Positions 36,916 through 45,089 of a stretch of DNA of 64,000 nt are shown one piece after another; the first letter of the stretch is position 1, and the number at the start of each line of letters is the position of its first letter. The stretch is from the NCBI GenBank assembly GCA_902765855.1, contig CACXBF010000008.1, positions 1 to 64,000 on the forward strand, read 5' to 3'. The notes under the pieces are model-generated. The model ran no database searches, was not told the DNA's origin, and saw only the letters and a program-made list of their open reading frames with translations. Both the position numbers and the translations under genes were made by a program. The stretch is from an uncultured Ruminococcus sp. Lineage in GTDB: Bacteria; Bacillota; Clostridia; Oscillospirales; Acutalibacteraceae.

Positions 36916-38244
36916 ATGGATAACAATATAAATGGCAGAACCCTTGCATTTAATGCTTTGTTAAGAGTGCTTGAGGACGATGCTTATTCAAACATAGCCT
37001 TTGATACGATAATTTCAAGGTCAGAGGCAAATCCGAGAGAAGTCGGACTTGCGGCGGCTATATTCTATGGTGTGCTTGAGAGAAAGCTTACTCTTGATTA
37101 TGTAATCTCAAAATTCTCAAAAACACCTATAAAGAAGATTGAGCCAAAGGCATTAATAATTCTTTATATGGGTATTTATCAGATAATCTATATGGATAGA
37201 ATACCTGATTCCGCCGCAGTAAATGAGTGCGTTAAGCTTTGCAAAAAACAAAAGCTATTTTCAGCGAGTGGTTTTGTAAATGGTGTTTTGCGTTCGGTTT
37301 CGAGAAGCGGTATGCCCGAAATTCCAAACAAAAATAAAGCTAAGTATTTTTCTATAAAGTATTCATTCCCGAAAGAGATAATCGCTCTTTGGCAAAAATC
37401 ATATGGTGAAGAAATTACTGAAAAGTTGCTTGAATCTCAATCGGGCAGACCGCCTCTTTGTGCAAGAGTAAATACACTCAAAACTAATACCGATGAGCTT
37501 ATTAAGTTACTTACTGATAAGGGAATTTCGGTTGAAAAAAGTAAAATTCTTGAAAATGCTATTCTTATAGAAAATTCTGGTTCGCTTACAAGGCTTGCTG
37601 AATTTAAGAAAGGCTTATTTCATATCGAGGATATTTCGAGCCAACTTTGCTGTGAGGTGCTTTCTCCGAAAAAAGGTGACAGAGTGCTTGATGTTTGCGC
37701 CGCACCTGGTGGCAAAAGCGTTACTATGGCAGAAATGATGCAAAATGACGGTATGATTCTTGCCTGCGACCTTTATCCGCAAAGGCTCAAACTCATAGAA
37801 GAAAATGCAAAAAAGACTTCTGTTGATATTATCAGAACGAAGGTTGCTGATGCACAAAATCAGGATTATGAACAAAAATTTCAGAGAGTTTTGTGCGATG
37901 TGCCATGCTCAGGTTTTGGAATTATAAGAAGAAAGCCTGAATTACGATATAAAAGCGTTACAGGGCTTGACACTCTGCCGGATTTGCAGTACCTTATATT
38001 ATGTAATGTTGCGAGATTTGTTGCGGACGGTGGAGTATTAGTTTACTCTACCTGTACGCTAAATCCAAACGAAAATGGTAAAAATGCGGAACGCTTTTTA
38101 AAAGAGCATAACGACTTTAAGCCTTACGATATAAAGCTTGATAATATTGTAAGAGGAATAGATGAGCCAAACAATCAGCTTACACTTTTCCCTCATACAA
38201 ATGGCACAGATGGTTTCTTTATATCTGCATTTGTGCGTAAATAG
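36916..38244 (+). CDS. rsmB: 16S rRNA (cytosine-967-C5)-methyltransferase
   Basis: A 442-residue protein with an N-terminal NusB-like RNA-binding domain (about residues 5-130) and a C-terminal SAM-dependent m5C methyltransferase. Motif I region VCAAPGGKSVTMAE, the catalytic motif IV CDVPCSGFG and motif VI YSTCTLNPNENG, which supplies the second Cys, are intact. A PUA-type RNA-binding part is not evident. Last gene before a repeat-filled gap of about 290 bases that splits it from rlmN. Confidence 0.95.
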   Translation: MDNNINGRTLAFNALLRVLEDDAYSNIAFDTIISRSEANPREVGLAAAIFYGVLERKLTLDYVISKFSKTPIKKIEPKALIILYMGIYQIIYMDRIPDSAAVNECVKLCKKQKLFSASGFVNGVLRSVSRSGMPEIPNKNKAKYFSIKYSFPKEIIALWQKSYGEEITEKLLESQSGRPPLCARVNTLKTNTDELIKLLTDKGISVEKSKILENAILIENSGSLTRLAEFKKGLFHIEDISSQLCCEVLSPKKGDRVLDVCAAPGGKSVTMAEMMQNDGMILACDLYPQRLKLIEENAKKTSVDIIRTKVADAQNQDYEQKFQRVLCDVPCSGFGIIRRKPELRYKSVTGLDTLPDLQYLILCNVARFVADGGVLVYSTCTLNPNENGKNAERFLKEHNDFKPYDIKLDNIVRGIDEPNNQLTLFPHTNGTDGFFISAFVRK

Positions 38245-38274
38245 GCTGTTAGTTAATGTGAATTTGATAATAAC

Positions 38275-38505
38275 TGTTAGTTTATAATTAAAGTTGAAAA
38301 GTCTTGAGAGAGACTTTTCGAGTGATTTCTCATCTTGGGAACGGAGGCTTGCCGTCAGGGAACCCTCTGCGAAGGTTTCCTACGATTAGATGAGCATAAA
38401 GTGTTTCGCTCTCTGTGGAGAGCGACAAGGGCGTTGACCTACGAGTAGCTTTCATCAACGAAGCTTGTGTAGAAAAGGCTCGAGCGAAACTTTTAATAAA
38501 AATTG
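38275..38505. repeat. Intergenic modular hairpin repeat, copy 5 (inverted, diverged)
   Basis: Contains AAAGTCTTGAGAGAGACTTTT, GGGAACCCTCTGCGAAGGTTTCC, GATGAGCATAAAGTGTTTCG with CTCTCTGTGGAGAG, then AAGGCTCGAGCGAAACTTTT, which is the reverse complement of the AAAAGTTTCGCTCGAGCC start of copies 6 and 7. It interrupts the otherwise tight housekeeping operon between rsmB and rlmN. No gene or clear promoter seen here. Confidence 0.75.
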
Positions 38506-38535
38506 CTTGAAAGAAAACTGAAAGGAGGATAGTTT

Positions 38536-39606
38536 GTGATAGATATAAAGTCTTTGACTCTCGAGGAATTGCAGGCAGAGCTTAAAAATATGGGACAGCC
38601 ATCATTCAGGGCAGGTCAGATATTTAAATGGCTTCACGAAGGGGTAAAATCCTTTGATGAAATGACTAATATTTCTAAGAGCTTAAGAGAAGAACTTGGT
38701 CAAAAGTGCTATATATCCTCTGCAACTATTGAAAAAAAACTCGTTTCGGATTATGATGATACAGTAAAATATCTCTTTTCATTCAGAGATGGGGAAACCG
38801 TAGAATCAGTTTTGATGAAATATCATCATGGATATACAAGCTGTATATCAACGCAAGTTGGCTGTAAGATGGGTTGCACCTTCTGTGCAACAGGTATGGG
38901 CGGATATGTTAGAAATCTTACACCGAGCGAAATGCTTGCACAGCTTCAAGCTGAACAGGCAGATAGAAATATCAGAATTTCAAATATCGTTCTTATGGGT
39001 ATGGGAGAACCACTTGATAATTTCGATAATGTAATACGCTTTCTGAAGCTTGTTTCTGACGATAAGGGAATGAATATCGGTATGCGGCATATATCGCTTT
39101 CAACCTGTGGAGTTGTGCCGAAAATATATGAGCTTGCAGATTTGAAGCTTCAACTTACACTTTCAGTTTCACTTCATGCACCAAACGACCAGATAAGAAG
39201 TAAAACTATGCCTGTAAACAGAAGATGGGGGATAGATGAACTTCTTGAGGCTTGCCGATATTATCTTAAAATGACAAACAGACGCATATCATTTGAATAT
39301 GCGATGATTGATAATGTAAATGACAGCGATGCCTGTGCAAGAGAATTAGCTAAAAAACTGCATGGAATGTTGGCTCATGTCAACCTTATTCCTGTTAATG
39401 CAGTAAATGGCACAGGATATAAAAAGAGTAAGGCAGAAAGGCTTAGGGCTTTTTCTAATATACTTGAAAAAAGTGGAATCACCGTCACTGTACGAAGAAC
39501 CCTCGGAAGTGACATAAATGCCTCGTGCGGGCAGTTGAGGCGGGGTACAAAATCTGAAACGGCTAAAAAGGGGGCTGAGAATGATGCAGGTATTCAGCAA
39601 GAGTGA
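38536..39606 (+). CDS. rlmN: Dual-specificity 23S rRNA/tRNA adenine-C2 methyltransferase
   Basis: A 356-residue radical-SAM protein from a GTG start with an AAAGGAGG site. The cluster motif is CKMGCTFCATG; flanking QVGCKMGC and ISNIVLMGMGEPLDN are diagnostic for RlmN. The second catalytic Cys is in the C-terminal RRTLGSDINASCGQL. It methylates A2503 of 23S rRNA and some tRNAs at A37. Its end overlaps the PP2C gene by 26 bases. Cfr, the resistance paralogue, is unlikely given operon position and the RlmN-type motifs. Confidence 0.96.
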   Translation: MIDIKSLTLEELQAELKNMGQPSFRAGQIFKWLHEGVKSFDEMTNISKSLREELGQKCYISSATIEKKLVSDYDDTVKYLFSFRDGETVESVLMKYHHGYTSCISTQVGCKMGCTFCATGMGGYVRNLTPSEMLAQLQAEQADRNIRISNIVLMGMGEPLDNFDNVIRFLKLVSDDKGMNIGMRHISLSTCGVVPKIYELADLKLQLTLSVSLHAPNDQIRSKTMPVNRRWGIDELLEACRYYLKMTNRRISFEYAMIDNVNDSDACARELAKKLHGMLAHVNLIPVNAVNGTGYKKSKAERLRAFSNILEKSGITVTVRRTLGSDINASCGQLRRGTKSETAKKGAENDAGIQQE

Positions 39607-40312
39607 TACGGGAATTGTCAGAAAGCAAAATCAGGACAGTTGCAAAACAGGTGAGTTTGATGAAAAGACCGTTTGGGCTGTTGTCTGTGATGGTATGGGC
39701 GGAGCAAATGGCGGAAGTGTAGCAAGTGCAACTGCTGTTGATGAAATCTCGCAATACATATCAGAAAATTATGAGCTTGACTTTGACGAAGACCGCATAA
39801 AACAACTTCTGGCAGATGCAGCTACTGTTGCAAATAATGCAATATATGCAAAGTCTGTTAGCTGTCAGGAGCTTAGCGGAATGGGGACAACGCTTGTTGC
39901 TGCAATCGTCAAAGAAAATAAGCTTTATATTATTCACGCAGGTGACAGCCGAGCCTGTCTTATAGATGGTGAAAGCTTTATTCAGCTTACACAGGATCAC
40001 TCTATTGTTCAGGAAATGGTTGATATGGGAGAAATCACTCCTGAACAGGCAAAGGTTCACCCTAAGAAAAACATAATAACAAGGGCTTTGGGAGTAGAAC
40101 CGAGGATAAGGCTTGATTTTACCGTTTCTGATTTTCCGGAAAACTCGATTTTTATGATATGTACTGATGGACTTACAAATTATCTTAGTCCAGAAAGAAT
40201 GGTCGAGCTTTATAAGAAATTCAACGGTGATGAGCTTACTGAGGCTATGGTCGCAGAAGCTAACGAGCAAGGCGGAGGTGACAACATAACTGTTGTCATC
40301 ATAAACCGATAA
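39581..40312 (+). CDS. prpC: PP2C-type Ser/Thr protein phosphatase
   Basis: A 243-residue protein with AAGGGGG upstream of tandem ATG codons. Metal-binding motifs of the PPM/PP2C fold: VRKQNQDS, VVCDGMGGANGG, HAGDSRACLI, ITRALGV and the final GGGDNITVV. In Firmicutes this phosphatase opposes the PASTA kinase encoded by the next gene (24 bases downstream) and adjusts cell-wall, growth and germination proteins. No membrane segment, so cytoplasmic. Confidence 0.95.
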   Translation: MMQVFSKSDTGIVRKQNQDSCKTGEFDEKTVWAVVCDGMGGANGGSVASATAVDEISQYISENYELDFDEDRIKQLLADAATVANNAIYAKSVSCQELSGMGTTLVAAIVKENKLYIIHAGDSRACLIDGESFIQLTQDHSIVQEMVDMGEITPEQAKVHPKKNIITRALGVEPRIRLDFTVSDFPENSIFMICTDGLTNYLSPERMVELYKKFNGDELTEAMVAEANEQGGGDNITVVIINR

Positions 40313-40336
40313 TCGGTTGAAAGGGGTTATTTTTAA

Positions 40337-42778
40337 ATGGATAAATATGTTGGTAAAAGGCTTGACGGCAGATATGAGCTTCAAGAGCTTATAGGCGTCG
40401 GCGGTATGGCAACGGTTTATAAAGCATATGACACTATTGATGATAAGATTGTTGCTGTAAAAATCTTGAAGGAAGAATTCCTTGGCAATGATGATTTTAT
40501 TCGTAGATTCAAGAATGAATCTAAGGCTATTGCAGTGCTTTCTCACCCAAATATAGTTAAGGTTTTTGATGTCAGCTTTGGCGATAGGATTCAATATATC
40601 GTTATGGAATACATTGATGGTATAACTCTTAAAGAATATATTGAGCATCAGAAGGTTATAAACTGGAAAGAGGCTGTACATTTCACAGTTCAGCTTCTTG
40701 AGGCTCTTGAGCATGCTCACGAAAAGGGCGTTGTCCATAGAGATATTAAACCTCAGAATATAATTCTTCTTCAGGACGGAACTATTAAAGTTACAGACTT
40801 TGGAATAGCTCGTCTTACAACAAGCGAAACTCGTACAATGACAAATACAGCTATTGGCTCAGTTCATTATATCGCACCTGAACAGGCTCGTGGCGATTTG
40901 ACAGACGGTAAGGCTGATATTTATTCTGTTGGCGTAATGCTTTATGAAATGCTTACAGGTAAGCTTCCTTTTGAGGCTGATAGTGCCGTTTCTGTGGCTA
41001 TTATGCAGCTTCAAACAGAGCCAAGTCCTTTGCGTGATATAAATGAGGAAATTCCTGAGGGACTTGAAGAAATTACCCTCAAGGCTATGAGAAAAGACCC
41101 TGCACAGCGTTATGAAACAGCCGCAAAAATGCTTGAGGCTCTCGAAACTTTCCGCAGAAATCCAAGCGTTCGCTTTAATTATAAATATTATGATGACACC
41201 ACAAGCGGAGACACAAAGTTTGTTGAAACCTCTATAAAAAATAATAATGCACCCGCTGTCCCTGACCAGCTTTATAATGATAATTATGATTATGATGAGG
41301 AAACATCAAGCGATACACGCTCAAGAACCGCAGTAAAATGGGTAACAATAGGAATTGCTTCTGTTGTTGTTATTGCTATTGCAGTTCTGATATTTATGTT
41401 TACTTCAAAATCTTGTCAGGGCGGTTCATCAAAAGATGTTGAAATTCCGGACTTCATCGGTCAAATGCTTGATGATGTTCAGTCGAACAAATCATATAAA
41501 TTTAACTTCAAGATTGAGGTTAAATATGACGCTTCAAAGCCTCTTATGATGATTCTCGACCAAGACCCTAAGGCAGGAACTAAAACTGTTAAGGAAAATT
41601 CTGAAATTATTCTTACTGTCAACAGTAGTGAATCTAAGGTTAATGTTCCGATAGTTAAGGGACTTAGCCAAAAGGATGCTGAAGAAAAGGTTCAAAATGC
41701 AAACCTTTATACAGAGATTAAGAAGGTTTATAGCAATGTAGTTGATAAGGGCTATGTAATTGACTGCTCACCTGGAGAGGGTACTGAACAGCAAATCGGT
41801 ACAAAAATTACTTTGTTTATAAGTGATGGTCCTGAGGGCGAAACAGTTCAGATTCCTACAAAGCTTATTGGCAAGACTAAGGACGAGGTTAAGGCAGAGC
41901 TTGAAAAGCTTGGTTTAAAGACAGAGTTTAGCGAACAGCCTTCTACTGAAAAGAAAGATATAGTAATTAACCTTGAGCCATATGAGGGCAATACAGTTCA
42001 AAAGGGTACACTTGTTACAATCTATGCAAGTAACGGTAAACTTCCGACAGGTTCAGAAAGAAAAATTGAACTTGACGTGGGTTGGCCAAACGAAGAAGCA
42101 AAGGTAAATCTTGAAGTATTTATCAATGGTATTAAGGACGACAGCCTTTCAAATGATTCCGTATATCTTCCTGATGTAGGAAAGCTTAAAATTACTGGCA
42201 GAGATAAAGATGTAAAGGTTAAGATTAATATTAACGACAGCGAATATAAGATTTTCACAATCGACTTTACTAAGGACCCGCCTGTTGCAACTCTTACAAA
42301 GGAAAATCCTTACACATCAAATTCATTCAAGGTTCCATCCGTTGCAGGTTCTTCTGAGGAAGATGCAAGAAAGGCTTTGATTTCAGCTGGTTTTGATGCA
42401 GCAAATATCTCTGTTGAAGAAGAAACAAGCGATACAGTTTCTAAGGGAAATGTTACAAGAACAAATCCTTCAGAGGGTTCAGTTGTTTCTGCACATTCTT
42501 CAATTACAATCTTTGTAAGCACAGGTAATGGCGAATCTCTAGATGAATCATCTGAGCCATCTTCTGGATCATCAAATGAGGAATTTAATGATATTATCGG
42601 CAGCACATTCAGATATGTATATGATAAGTATGGTGCAAATTATCGCTTTAGCTATGAGGGCAATCCTTCTGACAGTACAACGATAAAGAGCTACTCTGTA
42701 TCTGGTAACGAAATTACACTTTATTTCAATGAGGAATCATCGGGCGAAACAACTGATGTTCCATCAAATAACCAATAA
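40337..42778 (+). CDS. prkC: PASTA-domain Ser/Thr protein kinase (PrkC/Stk1 type)
   Basis: An 813-residue protein. Kinase domain at about residues 12-275: GVGGMATVY, K42 in VAVKIL, VHRDIKPQNI, DFGIAR and the SVHYIAPEQARG activation segment. A single membrane helix at about residues 335-356 precedes extracellular PASTA repeats starting at VEIPDFIG, VNVPIVKG, VQIPTKLIG and FKVPSVAG. Between the third and fourth lies an extra beta-rich domain of about 80 residues (RKIELDVGWP to FTIDFTKDPP), and a Ser/Glu-rich linker and small beta domain end the protein. PASTA repeats bind muropeptides or lipid II. With prpC it forms the eSTK/eSTP signalling pair. The inserted domain is unusual compared with the tandem PASTA arrays of Bacillus. 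Confidence 0.95.
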   Translation: MDKYVGKRLDGRYELQELIGVGGMATVYKAYDTIDDKIVAVKILKEEFLGNDDFIRRFKNESKAIAVLSHPNIVKVFDVSFGDRIQYIVMEYIDGITLKEYIEHQKVINWKEAVHFTVQLLEALEHAHEKGVVHRDIKPQNIILLQDGTIKVTDFGIARLTTSETRTMTNTAIGSVHYIAPEQARGDLTDGKADIYSVGVMLYEMLTGKLPFEADSAVSVAIMQLQTEPSPLRDINEEIPEGLEEITLKAMRKDPAQRYETAAKMLEALETFRRNPSVRFNYKYYDDTTSGDTKFVETSIKNNNAPAVPDQLYNDNYDYDEETSSDTRSRTAVKWVTIGIASVVVIAIAVLIFMFTSKSCQGGSSKDVEIPDFIGQMLDDVQSNKSYKFNFKIEVKYDASKPLMMILDQDPKAGTKTVKENSEIILTVNSSESKVNVPIVKGLSQKDAEEKVQNANLYTEIKKVYSNVVDKGYVIDCSPGEGTEQQIGTKITLFISDGPEGETVQIPTKLIGKTKDEVKAELEKLGLKTEFSEQPSTEKKDIVINLEPYEGNTVQKGTLVTIYASNGKLPTGSERKIELDVGWPNEEAKVNLEVFINGIKDDSLSNDSVYLPDVGKLKITGRDKDVKVKININDSEYKIFTIDFTKDPPVATLTKENPYTSNSFKVPSVAGSSEEDARKALISAGFDAANISVEEETSDTVSKGNVTRTNPSEGSVVSAHSSITIFVSTGNGESLDESSEPSSGSSNEEFNDIIGSTFRYVYDKYGANYRFSYEGNPSDSTTIKSYSVSGNEITLYFNEESSGETTDVPSNNQ

Positions 42779-42802
42779 GTTTAATAACAATAGTTAAGTG
42801 AT

Positions 42803-42840
42803 TAAGGTCTGCTTTGCGGATATTCGCAGAGCAGACCTTA
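42803..42840 (+). other. Perfect long hairpin between prkC and rsgA
   Basis: TAAGGTCTGCTTTGCG-GATATT-CGCAGAGCAGACCTTA: 16 base pairs with one G-U. There is no T run after it, so it is not a classic terminator. It could act as an RNA-processing or stabilising element that sets relative levels of prkC and rsgA. Confidence 0.7.
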
Positions 42841-42869
42841 TCTATAGAGAATTTTTAAGAAGGTGTGAA

Positions 42870-43757
42870 ATGAAAAAAATAGATGGATTGCTTATAAAGG
42901 TTTTGGGCGGTTTTTATTATGTAGAGGCCGAGGATAATATGTATGAGTGTAAGGCTCGCGGAAGCTTTCGCAGACAAAAGCTTTCGCCGTATGTTGGCGA
43001 TAGAGTGACGATTTCTATTCCTGATGACGGCTACTGTGCAATAGAAAGCATTGCAGAGCGTAAAAATTCCCTTATAAGACCACCTCTTGCAAATATAGAT
43101 ACTTTGTTTATTGTGGCATCTACGACCGAACCGGAGCCAAATATGCTTGTTATTGATAAAATGACAGCGGCAGCAGTTTCAAAGGGAATAGAGCCTATTA
43201 TAGTTATTTCTAAGACGGATTTAAGCGGTGCGGAAAAGCTTAAAGAAATTTATGCGACAACAGGTTTTAAGCTTATAGAATGTTCTAAGGAAAATAACGA
43301 TGGAGCAGAAGAGATTAAGTCTATGCTTGGAGGAAAAATTTCAGCTTTTACCGGAAATTCAGGTGTAGGAAAGTCTACTATACTTAATTCTATTCTTCCT
43401 GAGCTTGAACTTGAAACTGGTGATATAAGTCGAAAACTTGGTCGTGGCAGACACACTACTCGTCATACAGAGCTTTATAAAATTTGCGGAGGTTATATAG
43501 CCGATACACCAGGATTTTCTACAGTTGATATAGAACGATATGAACTTATTCGCAAAGAGGATTTGCCGAATTGCTTTCCCGAGTTTGAACCTTATATCTG
43601 TAATTGTAAATTTACTTCGTGTGCTCACATAAAGGAAAAAGGTTGTGGCGTCCTTGAGGCACTTAACGAGGGAAAAATAAGTCAATCAAGGCATAACAGT
43701 TATGTTATGATGTATGACGAGGTTAAAGACATCAAGGATTGGATGAATAAATCATAA
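42870..43757 (+). CDS. rsgA: Ribosome small subunit-dependent GTPase A
   Basis: About 295 residues from the ATG at 42870, which has an AGAAGGTG site; in-frame codons upstream overlap the hairpin. It has the N-terminal OB fold, a circularly permuted GTPase with TKxD-type G4 (VISKTDLSG) ahead of the P-loop FTGNSGVGKSTIL, then DTPGFSTVD (G3), and a C-terminal zinc knuckle with cysteines in CNCKFTSCAHIKEKGC. RsgA checks maturation of the 30S subunit. It keeps its Bacillus neighbourhood between prkC and thiN, but rpe is missing. Confidence 0.95.
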   Translation: MKKIDGLLIKVLGGFYYVEAEDNMYECKARGSFRRQKLSPYVGDRVTISIPDDGYCAIESIAERKNSLIRPPLANIDTLFIVASTTEPEPNMLVIDKMTAAAVSKGIEPIIVISKTDLSGAEKLKEIYATTGFKLIECSKENNDGAEEIKSMLGGKISAFTGNSGVGKSTILNSILPELELETGDISRKLGRGRHTTRHTELYKICGGYIADTPGFSTVDIERYELIRKEDLPNCFPEFEPYICNCKFTSCAHIKEKGCGVLEALNEGKISQSRHNSYVMMYDEVKDIKDWMNKS

Positions 43758-43767
43758 GGAGAATAAT

Positions 43768-44394
43768 ATGAGTCGTTGCGTTATTATATCTTCCTCACCC
43801 AAAATAGAGATTCCGTTTTTGCTGGGTGAGGTTCGTTCTGATGATTTTATAATATGTGCTGATGGCGGATATAAACACGCCGAAAAGGCAGGTCTTACGC
43901 CTGATATAATTATTGGAGATTTCGATTCCGCAGAAGCACCGTCAAATACAAATGCTAAGGTTTTGAAGCTTCCTACAAAGAAAGATGATACAGATACTTT
44001 CAGATGTGTTAAAGAGGCTCTGAACCGAGGGTTTGACGAAATAATTATATTTGGCGGTACAGGTGGAAGAATGGACCATACCTATGCAAATATTTCTGTT
44101 TTAAGTTATATCCGTTTGCACAATGCAAGGGGAACTCTTATTGATGAAAGCAATTCATTGACGGTTATTTCTGATGAGGAAATTCTTATAAATGGTAAGT
44201 GCGGAGAGCGATTTTCAATTTTTCCTTTTGGCTGCAAAAGCTGTGTTGTTACGCTTTCCGGTTTTGAATATGAGCTTGAAAAAGGCAGACTTTTTGCAGA
44301 AATACCATTAGGAATAAGCAATGTTATAACTGCTGATACTGCAAGAGTGAAAATTGATGAGGGCAGTGCCGTAATAATTTTTTCAAAGGAATAG
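43768..44394 (+). CDS. thiN: Thiamine pyrophosphokinase
   Basis: A 208-residue protein that forms thiamine diphosphate from thiamine and ATP. Motifs: FIICADGGYKHAEKAG, DIIIGDFDSAE, LPTKKDDTDTF and IIIFGGTGGRMDHTYAN, all typical of the TPK catalytic domain, then a beta C-terminal thiamine-binding domain. AAGGAG site, 10 bases after rsgA. In Bacillus the next gene is spoVM, and the same holds here after a small extra ORF. Confidence 0.95.
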   Translation: MSRCVIISSSPKIEIPFLLGEVRSDDFIICADGGYKHAEKAGLTPDIIIGDFDSAEAPSNTNAKVLKLPTKKDDTDTFRCVKEALNRGFDEIIIFGGTGGRMDHTYANISVLSYIRLHNARGTLIDESNSLTVISDEEILINGKCGERFSIFPFGCKSCVVTLSGFEYELEKGRLFAEIPLGISNVITADTARVKIDEGSAVIIFSKE

Positions 44395-44405
44395 GCACAA
44401 AAATT

Positions 44406-44469
44406 ACACCGCCGAGTATTATGTACTAAGAGCGTTACGAAAGGCTCAAATACATAAAAAAGGCGGTGT
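44406..44469 (+). promoter_or_regulatory. Structured RNA element covering the ribosome site of the 54-codon gene
   Basis: Three nested helices: ACACCGCC (44406-44413) with GGCGGTGT (44462-44469), GTATT (44416-44420) with AATAC (44449-44453), and GAGC (44430-44433) with GCTC (44444-44447). The outer 3' strand GGCGGTG is also the ribosome-binding site for the ATG at 44475, so folding would block translation. No T run follows, so it is not a terminator. I know of no named family that matches. Confidence 0.5.
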
Positions 44470-44474
44470 TATTT

Positions 44475-44639
44475 ATGGCAAGAAAGCGAAGGGGCTGCAA
44501 TAACTGCAATAGCGGAAAAACAGCGCTTGCGTTTGCTTTAGGGCTTTTGATTTCACTGCTTTTCCCACAAAGATGCCTTTTGATTATCGCAGCGATAATT
44601 GTAATAATACTTGCGATTGCGTTGTCGAAATGCTGCTGA
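44475..44639 (+). CDS. Cys-containing small membrane protein between thiN and spoVM
   Basis: A 54-codon ORF, too short for usual gene calling. It begins MARKRRGCNNCNSGKTALAF: a basic N-terminus with a CNNC pair, then two hydrophobic stretches (about residues 17-27 and 33-50) separated by FPQRC, ending in SKCC. The GGCGGTG ribosome site is 5-6 bases upstream and its codons are coding-like. It lies inside a conserved sporulation-linked neighbourhood, 18 bases ahead of spoVM, so a role in the spore coat or membrane is possible but unproven. Family not recognised. Confidence 0.65.
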   Translation: MARKRRGCNNCNSGKTALAFALGLLISLLFPQRCLLIIAAIIVIILAIALSKCC

Positions 44640-44657
44640 ATTTATGGAGGTATACTT

Positions 44658-44750
44658 ATGAAAATTGTTGTAGTTGACAGACCAAAATTCTTTTCATTCT
44701 TTTTAAGAAAGATGTTCGGAATTAAAAAATTAAAGCCTGAGGAAATTTAA
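44658..44750 (+). CDS. spoVM: Stage V sporulation protein M (SpoVM-like)
   Basis: A 30-codon ORF with a TATGGAGGT site. Residues 1-20 read MKIVVVDRPKFFSFFLRKMF. Compared with Bacillus subtilis SpoVM (26 residues), the positions K2, P9, K10, F11, R17, M19 and G21 match, including the Pro that shapes its amphipathic helix. SpoVM sits on the convex forespore membrane and recruits SpoIVA for coat assembly. The place directly after thiN is the same as in Bacillus. Tail of about five residues longer than usual (KLKPEEI). This call rests on short sequence plus gene order, which agree well. Confidence 0.85.
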   Translation: MKIVVVDRPKFFSFFLRKMFGIKKLKPEEI

Positions 44751-44779
44751 AGTTTATTTTCTATATTTTTCAATAAACG

Positions 44780-44806
44780 GGAGCGGATATAATCCGCTCT
44801 TTTTTG
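44780..44806 (+). terminator. Terminator of the housekeeping/spoVM operon
   Basis: GGAGCGGAT-ATA-ATCCGCTC followed by six T residues. It closes the operon that began at yicC. The 283 bases from here to the next gene are AT-rich and show only a candidate TATAAT at 45006-45011. Confidence 0.85.
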
Positions 44807-45089
44807 TGTGAATAATTATCCTGAATATATGCATAATAATTGTATATATAAAATTAAAAATCGTGTCGAATCTTTGGTCGATTGATAAATTATTAACAAA
44901 CATATACTAAAATCATTGTTAAAATTTAGACAAATTGTCTTATTGCACAAAAAACTAACTAAAACTTAATGCACATTACATCTATCTTTTATTCAAATTG
45001 TGTAGTATAATAACAACATCAGATACAGAAACACTTGATTCTAAGAAATCTGTTAAACTAAATATAAAAGCCGAAAGGGGACTTAATTT

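Noticed and set aside
39761-40738. 325-codon minus-strand ORF opposite prpC/prkC
   Set aside because: Shadow frame spanning two well-defined genes, with unlikely composition.
44475-44639. Small Cys-ended ORF as a lanthipeptide or bacteriocin precursor
   Set aside because: No leader/core layout, no modification enzyme or transporter nearby, and most of it is a membrane helix in a sporulation-linked context.
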